A stretch of 64,000 nt of DNA from contig NGBS01000027.1 of assembly GCA_002245135.1 (NCBI GenBank), positions 45,086 through 109,085 on the forward strand, read 5' to 3'. Below, piece by piece: positions 23,614-35,764 of this stretch (position 1 is the first letter of the stretch; the number at the start of each line of letters is the position of its first letter). The position numbers and the translations under genes are program-made. The notes beneath the pieces were generated by a model. That model saw only the letters and a list, made by a program, of their open reading frames with translations, did no database searches and was not told the DNA's origin. The DNA is from Proteromonas lacertae (taxonomy: Eukaryota; Sar; Bigyra; Opalinata; Proteromonadidae).

Positions 23614-26422
23614 ATGAGTTCGAAGAAACATACTTTAAATAATCCAATACTAAAGCGTGCATTACGCAAAAGAAATGCTAGAACTGAAGAGAGTATATAT
23701 GAAGAAGAAGAAGCAAAATTTAAGATAGTTGATAAAGATATAATGGTAGGATATTATTAAATTAATCATTGAACTCAGGATGCACAAGAAATCAAAGAAC
23801 TATTCAAAACTCCAATAATGAAACGTGAGCATCAAAACCTAGTGGCTCACTCCGAAGTGGAAAGAGAAAAAGAAAATCGAGCGTGCTAGATATGTTCCAT
23901 ATTTTGGTGGTATATATAAGAATCACGTAATTGAAAAATAGAAGTTGAACAATTCAATGATCCAGAGGTTGGATTAACTATATTCCCCAATAGCCTCACA
24001 AAGGTAAAGATGATGATATGTGTAACTATGTACAACGAAGAATTCAAAGAATTAGATGATACACTTCGAGGAATTGCTGGTATAATAATATATTATAATG
24101 TATTATAGAGAATATGGATAATATACATTTAGCTTATGATCTTACTCCTGAAGAAGTCGCAGTATTTGTAGTAATTGATGGTAGAAACAAAGTTAGTCCT
24201 ACTTTATTCCATGTATAAATATTATAACTATTATAACTTGATATATTATAGAAAAGAGAGGATGAAAAATTCTATTTGGTTGAAGATGATGTAAAATTAA
24301 TGACAGAAGCATATGAAGAAGATCAACGAAGGTTTAAGAAGTGGAAAAGGCATCAAGATCAATTAAAAAGATATCATTTAGCCAATAAAGATGGTTTAGA
24401 AGCACAATTACCAAGATTATCATTGCACTTGTTTATACAGAAGAAAGCAATTATAAAAGGAACCAGAGGAAATTTCTCCTATCATACACCATTTAACTTA
24501 GTAATAGCAATTAAAGAAGAAAATGGAGGAAAATTAAACAGTCATTTATGGGCATTAAGAGCATTTGCTAAACAGTTAAATCCAGAATTCTTCTTTCTAT
24601 TCGATGTTGGTACAAAACCAGAAAAAACTGCAATTATTCGATGTTATAATGAAATGGTTGCAAATCCTCAAATAGGTGGTTGTTGTGGTGAAATTAAAGT
24701 ATCAGAATTGAAACAAACTAGTGCTGTAGTTTGTGCACAGAATTTCGAGTATAAAGTCAGTACATTTATGGAGAAAGCGATGGAAAGTGTTTTTGGATAT
24801 ATTACCGTTTTGCCAGGAGCTTTTTCAGGATATAGGTATGAAGCTTTAAATGGAACTCCCCTGGATAAATACTTCATTTTAGAAACTCCAGAGTATAGAA
24901 AGAATGTAGCTCCCTTTGAAGCCAATATGTATTTAGCTGAAGATCGTATCATGGGTTTTGAAATGCTGGTTAAAGAGAATAATGATTACATATTACACTA
25001 TGTATCTGATGCTACAGCTGCTACTGATGTACCTCAAACTCTTGGTGTTTTAATTCGTCAAAGACGTAGATGGCTAAATGGTTCTATGTTTGCCTCATTA
25101 TATGCAATAAAAGAATGGCCTCGACTGTATAGTGAAAGTGGTCACAGTTTAATAAGAAAAATACTCTTAACATTTCAATTATTCTATCAAGTGTTGAATA
25201 CTTCAATAAATCTACTTGTTGTCGCTAATATGTTTCTTACCTTTGCTATTGTTATGAAATTGACATTTTATGAAGTATAAAATTATCATCGATATAATTT
25301 GAATAGGAAGTTCAATTTATTGGATTTGTGTTAGATATGTTTTATATATTCATTATTCTAGTTCAAGTATAAAATTATCATTATTATAATATTATTATTA
25401 TGTTATATAGATAATATATGCACTTGGAAATGATCCTACTAAAAGTCTAGGAATATATAAATTCTGTTATATTCTATTCGGATCTCTAAACTTATTCTCA
25501 CTTTTTTGCACTTTTTGGAATATTAAAAAGATTGATTTTATGGTTATTTATAGTTGTGGTTTAACGGTTATCACTATATTCCTGTGTGCAGTAATACATG
25601 GTCAATTTGTGTCAGTTTTACAAACATTTCCACATTATATGTATATTATCTATATATATATATATATTATTTTCATTTCTAAATAGGTTTATGCTTCCAA
25701 CAATTATGAATATATTCATTATATATTCATTTTGCAATGTTCACGATGTTTCATGGGGTACAAGAGATGCGCATCATATTGAAGATGGTCAAGCAGAGGC
25801 TATGAAAGATAAATATAAAAGTTTCAGAAGTAAATTATTAGTAATTTGGTTAACTGCGAATTGGGTTTATGCAGCTCTTATTCTACAAGTATATATATAT
25901 ATATATATTATATTATGTTTTAATAGTATGGTTCAATTAATGCATTTGCATGGTTCATTGGTGTGGTAATGGGTATTTTAATTGGATATCGTGTAATTGG
26001 TTCAATATTGTATAGAATATTAGAATTATGGAATAGTGGGAAAAAACCAAGTTATGATACAGAAAGTGAAATGTATTTATATATATATATATATTCATAT
26101 TATTATTATTATTATAGTACTCAAAGTGAAAGAAGCTTCCTCTTATTCTTCTTACGATTCTCAACAACAATTTTCAGATATTGAAAGTGGGAGAGTATCT
26201 CAAACACCAACTACTGCTTCAACATTTTCTACTACAACAGGATCATCTGTTTCTTCTTCTAGTACTTATACACCAGCAAGTGGAACATCGCCACCACCAG
26301 CAAGTGATAGTGGAAATAGTGGTAGTGGTAATAGCAACGGAAGTAATCCAACGAATTTAGTATCAACACCAATTTCGAGTGTTCCAGAAAGTGAATTAAC
26401 TCCACTTTCTAAAAGCGTTTAA
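23614..26422 (+). CDS. Chitin synthase (GT2 family, multipass membrane protein)
   Basis: It polymerises UDP-GlcNAc into chitin at the plasma membrane; in protists this typically serves a cyst wall. Seen: an N-terminal charged region, the conserved start of the GT2 domain (MMICVTMYNEEFKELDDTLRGIA, near 24006-24075), FFLFDVGTKP, the LAEDRIMGFEML block, and the product-site motif QRRRWLNGS (near 25055-25083). Several hydrophobic helices follow (25170-26010), then a Ser/Thr/Pro-rich tail. Start: the ATG at 23614 is in frame with the first exon; no upstream ATG fits without another intron. Two one-base frame breaks occur, one in an A5 run near 23868 and one near 26136 (TT). Both look like homopolymer indels. 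The 3' end is repeated at the right edge of the window. Confidence 0.85.
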
Positions 26423-26548
26423 AAATTCTCATTCTCTTTATTATTATTATTATTTCTCTCTATGATTATTATTTTTTTATTTTAACTTAATCCAACAAAA
26501 TGTTAAACAAATCATAAATAAATTATATATATATATTATATATACATC

Positions 26549-29419
26549 CTATCCAAACGTTTTTCTACTACTCCTAGCTCTCTTTCTAACTTTCTTGTGC
26601 TTATCAGAACTACTAGCATCAATCATATAACTAGCCATAGCTAACTGCACAGTAGGTGGTAAATGATGCATACTGCTGCTACTAGGTCTTGAACCAGCAA
26701 ATAAATTCGATTTCCCTAAAGAAACACTCTTTGATTCTACTCTCATTCCATTTTTATGATTATTTGGTAAAAACATATCTTTATAAGATTCACTAGATGA
26801 ACCAACATCATAAATATCTTTACCTTCATCTGGCTGTATTGCTATTGTCTTTGATCTAAATCTACTATTATTATTATTAACACCATTGTTGTTAAGATTA
26901 GAAGACTTTCTCATAAATGGAGGAGGTGGAAATGGTGATTGTTGTTGTTGTTGTTGTTGTTGAATTGGTTGTGGAATTTGTTGTGGTGATTTGGATGTAT
27001 GAATTGGACTAGAAATCACTGGATTTAATGTACCATCTAAGAAATCCCAAGGATTATTCTTCCCTACAATATTCAAATTTTTATTGCTATGGGAAGGACT
27101 GAGTAATTTGGGAGAAATGCAACCTGAACCTGATCTTAATCTAGTATTGGAATTACTCTTCCTCACTGGTGATGATGATGATAGAGTAGGAGGTAATGGA
27201 GCAGTTGTACTTGGTGGTATTTGGATTGGCATAGTATTTGATGTTGTTGAAGATGATGAAGATTTCATTGAAACTTGTAATAACTGTTGTTGTGATAAGG
27301 TTTGAGTTGTACTTCTTCTTAATAACATTGATTGAGTTATTGAACCTGTTAAATTATAAGGACTTGCTTCTGTAATAGCTCTTTGACGTTGTGATTGTTG
27401 TTTCTGTCTGTAAGATGACATATGTGATAAAGATCCACTCATTGTATTACCATTTATATTATTACCATTATCACTGGAAGATATTTTATCCTTCATAAAT
27501 GTATAGGATATTTTGCATTTCATACCACTCATAGGATCAAATAAAGGATTATCAAACCATTCAACTATTAATGGAGTTAAAGCGGTACTTACACTACTAA
27601 ATCTTGATCGAGGTTCTATTAAATCAGATATTCTATCAGATTGAAATGAATCATTACTATTTCTTTTACTACTGATTTTATAATTCTCTATTTGTAGTCT
27701 TTGTAGGTAATATTTATCAATTTCATCATTATTAACATCACTTTTATATCTTCTATTCTTAACTCTGATAATCCTCTTAACTATGTGTATTTTGTATGTT
27801 TTCTTTGTATAAGCCTTTGTTCTTAAAGATCTATTCACAAAATCTCTTTCTACTGCTGTATTTCTTTTCATAGGTATAAAATAGGATTGCAATCCAGTAG
27901 AATAAGACGAAGCTCTTCTTGATAAATGTCTTGGAACAGTACTTACATCATTATTATCTAATGAATCTTTTAATTTTTGCTTTCTTTTATTCTCTGCTTT
28001 ATTTGGATTATCATTACAGTCTTTACATATTCTATCTGGTTTCTTAATAAAACATTGTTGACAGACTATTAATCCACATTTATTACAATGATATTTCCTT
28101 TGTAGTAATCCAAAGGTGTTTTTGCATAGATTGCATTGTTTTGCTGAATCAATATTTACAAATACTATAAAAACAGAATAAAAAATGAGAATAAGTAAAA
28201 GTGAAAGAGTAAGATAAAGAGAATATATATATACGTGGTGCTGGTGTTATCTTATCAAGATGTAATGTTTCATTCGAATATGAATGTGTTAATGATTGAG
28301 ATATTGCTTCTTTCCATTGCAATTTGCTTTCAACAGATGGAAATATGATTATAAACGATTGCTCAATACCATATATCAATAAACTAGTAGGAGCTTCAGG
28401 TATAGATTCACACTATATATATATAGGCATATTTTAAAATAATAATAATAATAATAATAATATACTCCAACATATTTTACTGCATATTCAAATGAAGATG
28501 ATTGTGTACAAACGACAATTAAATCTGAAAATAAATATAAATAGCGAGACATTTCTTCTTTATTGATTATCTTTACTGCTTTTTCATATATCTAATAATA
28601 ATAATAATATTAATATATACATAAATTCTATGTAGTTCAACAATTGGATATTTTCCTTTCAATCTTTCTTCTATTGATATTAACATTGTTCTATTTCCAG
28701 ATTGTTCTATGCTTCCTTTTATCTGTTTACATATATATAATGAATTATCAAAGAGTTGTAATAGTTCGGAATGTAACATTGATGATCGATTTGTGTTCAG
28801 CAATATTATTCGGAAATATCGTGCTAATCTTATTATATATTGGTAGGGTAAGTAGAAATAATATAACAAATTTGCTTTATTTGTATAAGTTGGGTTAGAA
28901 GTGAGTAAATTTGAGAATAATTTATTTTCTTTCATTAAATCACATATATGAGAGGTAATAATGTTGTAATCATCGAAAAAAGCAAGATCTTTTGATATTT
29001 TATCCAAAAATACTTCATATAAAGAATATAGATCAAACTCTTTCGACAAAAGCCCTTTTTCAAGATCAGTCTATTACAATAACAAAATTAAAAATACCTG
29101 GAACTTTAATATGTCTGTACATAACACTATTAAGTCGATAAACAACCCTTGGAATTCCGTTTCTGTTAATACATGGTTCATTTTAAGCTTTGCATAAATT
29201 TCTTTCAGCCATGACAGTAGATATCTAGACAATGACAGTCATTATATACTCAAAATCTAGTTGGTAATAATGTTCCTGCTTTACAAAGTCTCGCAGATAC
29301 TCTAAATAGAAATGCTTTGCTGACTTGGATCGGACAATAGTTAGCAAAGACATCTCATTCCAAGATAAACTTTTCATTTTATATGAAACGGATATATTAT
29401 TATTCAATTGGTTTGTCAT
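26549..29419 (-). CDS. DH-PH-FYVE RhoGEF (FGD-like), left-arm copy
   Basis: A Rho-family exchange factor tethered to phosphoinositide membranes. Seen: the N-terminal exon enters the DH domain (SAKHFYLEYLRDFVKQEHYY). Introns of 25 and 27 nt near 29245 and 29070 join it to the DH remainder (28640-29050). A PH-like domain follows (MSRYLYLFSDLIVVC ... QSFIIIFPSVESKLQWKEAI, 28300-28600). A FYVE-type finger runs at about 28010-28140 (CNLCKNTFG, then RKYHCNKCG and CQQC). The C-terminal half is low-complexity Ser/Gln/Asn-rich with a poly-Gln run at 26938-26962. It is tail-to-tail with chitin synthase, 126 bp apart. This copy reads through from the FYVE finger to the end. Confidence 0.85.
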
Positions 29420-29689
29420 TCGTGTAATAAGGTTGTAACTGTATGTATTATTTAAGTTTTGTTATAATTATTAGTAATACCTTAATACACGTATGCACAT
29501 ATGATAAAACATCAAGATATACATAATGCTTAATTTTAGTGTTAATTTATAAGATGAATATAATACACCACTTTTATTGTTTATTTATATGAATAAATTT
29601 CAATCTATTCTGAATTATGTGACTGATTTTGACTGTTTTTGGCATTCTGCTATCTCAGTTAATCTAGCTTTCTAATGTACAAATTAAAT

Positions 29690-30059
29690 TTATATTAATA
29701 CAAGTTCTGGGTCCTTTCTAGCACATAACAGTACATCTTCAGTCCCTATTTTATTTCTCTTCGCATGATGTGCAAATGCCTCTAAATCTGATGCAAATGT
29801 CTCTATGTTGAAATGATAAACTAAAGATACCAACATATTCAACTAAAAGTTCTGTCAAAACTCCATAACACTATGTCACATATATGTTTAAAATGAACAG
29901 AAATACTTTATCGTTAATCTTAATACCACTATCTTTCTCTAATTAGTTTTATAACCAATACACTGTTATACCAGTATTTAAACATAACTCACTAATTGAA
30001 ACATACAAGGAATGTTTGAAATCCTATAAAATTATCTAATTATTCTATACTTCTTCCAT
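29690..30059 (-). CDS. CENP-S/MHF1 histone-fold protein, left-arm copy
   Basis: CENP-S pairs with CENP-X at kinetochores and with FANCM in DNA repair. Seen: five tiny exons with introns of roughly 27-36 nt spell an 81-residue protein. The ATG at 30057-30059 is followed by only two more codons before intron 1. The signature ETFASDLEAFAHHAKRNKIG then TEDVLLCARKDPEL matches the family histone fold (human: FAKDLEMFARHAKRTTINTEDV). It is shorter than animal CENP-S, lacking the basic tail. It is divergent from the VTT gene, about 105 bp away. All splice junctions keep frame. Confidence 0.85.
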
Positions 30060-30163
30060 TTGGAGGTAAAAATCACAAAAATATTAATACATTCTTGACT
30101 GTATTTATAATAAATACACTGTATTATAAACACGACATAAAATCACTTTTTTTTCATTCCGCA

Positions 30164-31253
30164 ATGCAATTTTTGATAAACAGATTTCGTATAGATTGGA
30201 GTGTTATTCTTTTAGATCCTCATCAACCTAAAGAAAAGGAAGTAGTTGTTGAAGAAAATTCACAAGATATGTATTACAGAAAACATCATAAAAGTTTGAT
30301 ATTTTTGTTTCACTTTCAGAGAATTTAAAGTTCTTCCCTGGCTCAATAACTAGAAGATTAGCAGTTATTGGATTAATATGTAAATTATGAAGAGACTCAT
30401 TTCTAGTCCTTGTTCCAATAATATATCGTTACACAGCACTTTCTCACTTCGTATCTGTAGATTGGTTCGTTAAAGAAAAAAGCAATGTCATTGGATGGAT
30501 TAACAACAATTATTGGATTTCATATATTATGTATATACATTTATTATTATTATTATTATTAGATATATTGGAGTTATTTCATTCTTCAATATGTTTTGCA
30601 TTCCAGGTGGTCAATTATTATATTTTGCTGCTGGAATTATTTATGGTCCAATTTTAGGTTCATTAATCTGTACAATTGGTATTTCGATTGGTGCTACTGG
30701 TTGTTATTTCCTTGAATCAAGAGCATTAACATTTAATGAATTAACACCAACTTGGAGAAAAGGATTAGAGTTTGCTACAAGTTTATTAGGTGGAAAACAT
30801 CAATCTCCATTATATTATATGGTTAATGTAGCTTTATTAAGAAATGTATATAATTATTATTATATTCACTTTATTTATTATAGATTCCATTTATTCCCAC
30901 TTATATTGTCAATTTATTACCATTGTATTATGATTTACCTGGTTTTGTTTACTTCATTGGTGTGTTAATTGGAACTATTCCTTATAGTTACTTTATGAAT
31001 ATATCTGGTGATATAATGATTGATATATTCCAATATAGAAGTATATATATCTTTTATTAATATTAAAGTAGAAAATCTGATTGATGTTAGTCATAAATTC
31101 TCATGGAGATATGATTTGTATAGATATGCAGCTCATGAATTATCTGTTATGAAAGTAATAACAGCAGCTGCATTTTATTTGTTCTGGGCAATTGGATTGT
31201 TTATTTTAAGAAGTGCTCTTCATCACAAAGTACTTGTTGTTCATAAAGAATAG
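30164..31253 (+). CDS. VTT/DedA-like (TVP38/TMEM64-type) membrane protein, left-arm copy
   Basis: Members of this family are ER/Golgi membrane proteins with lipid-scramblase-like activity. Seen: the ATG at 30164, a short cytosolic N-terminus, then several transmembrane helices. The VTT core contains FNMFCIPGGQLLYFAAGIIYGP, GSLICTIGISIGATGCYFLE and the late GVLIGTIPYSYFMNISGD motif typical of the family. At least five introns (about 30-50 nt) are needed. The C-terminal helix ends in a basic tail and TAG at 31251. This copy is open; the right-arm copy has an early stop. Confidence 0.8.
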
Positions 31254-31354
31254 ATATTTCCTATTTTTATTCAACACTTGAAAAAAAACAAATTATTATT
31301 ATTATGAATATACAAAACAAAAATAGATTGTTATTATTATTCTTGATTTGGATT

Positions 31355-32048
31355 TTATTTTTTCTCTGGGCTTTCATACACAATAGGTTTTGAACATAGA
31401 TCTATTTTTCCTAATACATTTATAAACTCTTCTTCATTTGATAAACTCACAAACCACTTTGTTAAACTTGGGAATTTCTTTCTATAATCTTCATCGAATA
31501 AATACTGAAAATGGTAAACAACTGTACACATCAATACAATATCAGCTAATGTGATTCTATTACCTACAACATACTCTTTATCCATTAAATGATCATCTAA
31601 TATTTTTAACAATCCTTCCATTTTCTGTTTGGCCTCATCTTCTTTTTCTTTATTATATTTAGCACATCCTACTAATGGTAAATACCAAGCATCAGCTGCA
31701 GGTTCAAGTAAAGTATTTGACCATTCACACCATTCATCAACCAATCCCTCATCATAAAATGTTTCACCACATAATCCTACATCACGACGCATTCTAGCTA
31801 TATATTTAGCTATTGAATTACTACCATAAACACACCCTTTACTAGTCTCTAGAGTTGGTACACCACCATTTGGATTCTTTTTTAAATAGTCTTCAGTCTT
31901 ATTATCTTCACCCATTTTAAATGGAGGAATATTTAGTTTTATATTGCAGTATTGCGATGTTATAATTGCTTTAGCTGCTTTATTATTATTCGCATATGTG
32001 TAAAGAGTCTATTGGATTGTATAAAATAGAAATTTATACAAGTACCAT
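31355..32048 (-). CDS. eEF1B-gamma GST-domain protein, left-arm copy
   Basis: In eEF1B-gamma the GST fold anchors the elongation-factor exchange complex. Seen: the start codon alone forms exon 1 (ATG at 32046-32048), followed by a 37-nt-class intron. Exon 2 then reads TLYTYANNNKTAKAII, NPNGGVPTLE, YGSNSIAKYIARM and the C-terminal GST helix GNRITLADIVLMC. Total is about 218 residues. The conserved C-terminal EF1-gamma domain (about 160 residues) of the usual protein is absent, so this is GST-only. A generic GST is possible, but the LYTY start and SNSIAKYIA fit eEF1B-gamma best. Confidence 0.8.
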
Positions 32049-32109
32049 TGAATAAAACAGAGAAAAAGAAAAGTGTAACGACTATCTTTTTGAAAATTAT
32101 AAAACCTTA

Positions 32110-35100
32110 AATGAAGAAATCTTTTGCAGATGATGTATTATCCTCATTATTACCATGTAATACTCATGTATATTAGCATAATATTATTTATAGATAAAAG
32201 AGAAAGTAGAAAAGAGTGTTTATGAAATAGATTTGGTGTTACAACATCAAAATGAGATAAGAATGATGAAAGTAGTAAATGTTCAAAGAATCGAAGAAAA
32301 TAGAATATCAGAATACTTAGAGAATAACTCATTACTGATAGAAGGTTGTTTATCCTTCATTTATCCTTCTCATGTGATTCACTCGAGTATTGAAGGTGAT
32401 TATATGTTAATATTAAGAGGATATTACTCGAGAGACTTAGAACAGATTACTCAAAGTAAATCTTTTTCAAGTGATGATATATGTAAAATGATTGTGTTAT
32501 TATGTAATATTTTGATGATATTGAATGATTATTGTTTAGTATTAAGGAATTTGAAGAGTAGTAACATAATATATGAAGAAAATGGAGAAATGAAGTTATG
32601 TGATTTATTGTTGAATGAATTGAGAAAATATGAAGATATGAGATTGTATGATATTTGTTTCAAAAGCCCAGAAGAGTTGAATGGATATGAATGTAATGAG
32701 AGAAGTGTGATTTGGTCAATTGGCTGTATATTATATGAAATGATTTGTAAGAAATTACCATTCAATGAAGATAATGATATCAAAAGAACAGTTAATAATG
32801 TCATGAGATGTAAACACAGTTTAGATGTAGAATGTGATGATATGATGAATGAGTTGGTCAGTAAGTTGTTAAAAGTGAAAAGTAAAGATAGATTGAGTTT
32901 AAAAGAGTTGAGAGAAGAGATGATAAAAATGAGTGAAATATTGAAAGATGATAAAAATAATATGATGATATGTAAAGAAAGAAAAGAGTTATTGTTTAAT
33001 AATAATAATGCAATAGTAATATCCCCCAATATTTCATATCAAATACAATATTATCTTCAATATAATAAATATGAAAGTATAAATGTTATATATAAAGAAT
33101 AGAACTTAGAGATAAATTGATAGAATCATTTAATCATCAATATAGTGACAGAATACTAGCTATACTATTGATGATGAAATTATATAAAGAAGATAATACA
33201 ATAAAATATAAACTGAAATTCCAAAATCGTCACCAATGTAAAGTGGTTAAACAGTCTTATTTAGATGATATGATATTTGATATTAATACTGATTATTATG
33301 ACAAAGAAACAATCTATAGTAATGTAAGATGTGTTTGTTTCTGTGAAGAAGGGGTATATTATTTACTGAGAATATTAAAACTAATAAATCCAACAAAAAT
33401 CAAAATTAGTATTTTTTTAATACTTTTATTATATAATACATAGAGATTAACATTCTATTATCATGTCAATCATTTTTTGGATCATTTTTTTCTCAATTAT
33501 ATAATCTAAATCAGTTAGATTTATCATGGTGTGAAATTACCTATCACTTTATTGAAACATTTGTTAAATCAATTCCATTGACAAGATTGAAATGTTTAGA
33601 TCTGTCATGTATCTATTATATATATATATAATGAAATAGTTAATCCAATTGGTTCAAAAGGCTTCAAATTATTACTTCCATATTTACATTTATTAATCAA
33701 CTTTAAGAATGAATTGAATCTTAGAGGAATGAATTTAAATGATGAATCAATGATGTTATTATCAAAAAAGTTATATAAATATCCAAATCTTAGCAAAATA
33801 GATGTTGTATTCAACAATAATATTCATTCAAAAGGATTAGAAACATTATTCTCCAAATGTACAAATATATATTGTAATCCATGTAAAGAATTACTTGTTA
33901 ATAAAAATATACCAGTTTTGTTCAATAATTTAAACTCATTAAATCTTAGTAACTTAGACATTAATGATAATGTTTTTAATTCTTTCATTTCTTTAAGATC
34001 AAATGAATTAAAAGAAACAGTAGAGCTGGATTTGAGAAGTATAATTTGATGTTATTATTATATTTTCTATAGATAATAAATTATCATATAAAAGTATAAA
34101 AACACTGATTAACAACTTATCTTCATTTCCCAGTCTTAAATACCTTTATCTATGTGGAAATGAAATAGGAGATGCAGGAATGAAATTATTATCTCCACAT
34201 ATACATTTATTGAAAGATAAATATCATGATGATATTATTAACTGCTCAAGTATAACTATTATTATTTATTAAGTTTTGAATAGAAATGGGATTATCTTCA
34301 AAGGGGTTAGAATATTTGTTGGGAGGTTTAAAAAATAATAATAGTAAAATAGAAGATGATGAAGAAGAAGAAAATGGGGAAGAAGAAGAAGAGGAGGAGG
34401 AAGACGAAGAAGGTGATGATGATGATGATGGGAAGGAGAATATGTATAAACTTGATATAAGCGATAATAATATAAATTCGGAAGGAATAAAGCATTTGAT
34501 GAATTATATGATGGAAAATGAAAATATAGAAAACTTGATTATTCACAGTATATATTTGAGTATTATATATAATAGATAATCCTATTGGTAGTATTGGATT
34601 TGGATATTTATTAGGATCTTTAAAACTATTGATCAATGATGGTGATGATAATGCGTTAGAATTTAATTTAAGTAATACATTAATAGATGATGAATGTGTA
34701 CTATTGTTGGTAGATGAAATACATTCAATTGAAGACTGTGATAGAATAAATCTGAGTGAAAATCAAATTGGAATAAAAGGATTAAAATCCATCTGTTCGA
34801 AGTCATTAGAAAATAAATACATTCCATTCATACAAATGAAATGTTCATCATGGACGAATCAAGAATTGAAGTATTATTTGAACTATTGCAAAAATAAATC
34901 AGCAATATCAATTGATTTTTCTAGTATAATATCTAAATTGTTTTAATGTAATAGATTTGAATATTAAAGATTCTCACATTTGCTTAATAAAACAGATTAA
35001 CTATGAATATCTTGATTTATCTAATAACAAAATTAGTCATGAAGGATTAAAAAAGCTGATAGATTCTTTACCAGAAGATGTAAAACATATTTCAATACAT

Positions 35101-35521
35101 GATAATCCAATTGGAGATGAAGGAGTAGAGATAATATGTAGTAATTTAGATAAATTTATTCGTAATAATTTTTCATTAAATCTCTCAAGTATTTTACTCT
35201 TTAATTATAATCTTTATAGATATTGGAATGAATGAAAACGGATTAAAGATGTTGATAGAAAAATTAAGAGATTATGAACTATTAAAACAGATAAATCTTT
35301 CAGCAAATGAATTAAATGAAAAAGGATTGAAATTATTTAATGAAAATCAAAAGTATTTTCAAGATTTGCAAGAATTATCAATAACATTGAAAGAAGATGT
35401 AGATAAATCAGAATTAAAATCATTTTTAGAAACATTTTCATCAATTGGAATAATAAAATTAGATGGAATTTCAGAAAAAGAAAAGAAAGAATTAAGTAAA
35501 GAATTCTTCAACATTAAATAA
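32110..35521 (+). CDS. Pseudokinase-LRR protein, left-arm copy
   Basis: Seen: a protein of about 1,030 residues. Exon 1 (ATG at 32110) joins across a 26-nt intron to a protein-kinase-like domain (32230-32950). Its catalytic loop reads LRNLKSSNIIY where HRDLKxxN is expected, and CDLLL replaces DFG, so it is probably catalytically dead. The SPEELNG and VIWSIGCILYEMI blocks of the C-lobe remain. From 33480 onward LRRs of the ribonuclease-inhibitor type follow (LDLSNNKISHEGLKKL and similar). An Asp/Glu-rich insert lies at 34355-34437. All introns in the LRR part are phase 1 and often split the Asn codon of the repeat, giving exchangeable exons. Likely an intracellular sensor or scaffold; function unknown. 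Confidence 0.75.
34575..35219 (+). other. Diverged LRR exon pair, left-arm version
   Basis: Two consecutive LRR exons and the introns after each. They differ strongly from the mirrored segment 54958-55620, whereas exons on both sides are almost identical. For example, SLPEDVKHISIHDNPIGDEG here corresponds to SSLKHPKQYISINNNPIGDEG there. The divergence edges coincide with 3' splice sites. Confidence 0.85.
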
Positions 35522-35764
35522 CTGAAATTCTGAGTTAATAATGTAAATTTTGAAAAAATAATGTCAAGCTTTTATGGTTTGAGGAGTGTGTATTTTGTTG
35601 TATTTTATAATTTTCACACTTATATTCAGTTTGAGTAAATTAATTCAATGTTATATCTTATTATTGTGTGTGGTTAATCTGTTGGTCAAGTTGGAAGTAT
35701 ATATACAAACGTATTTACTGAATGATCTCTGTAGATGAAAAGAAATAATTAATATAAAATATAT

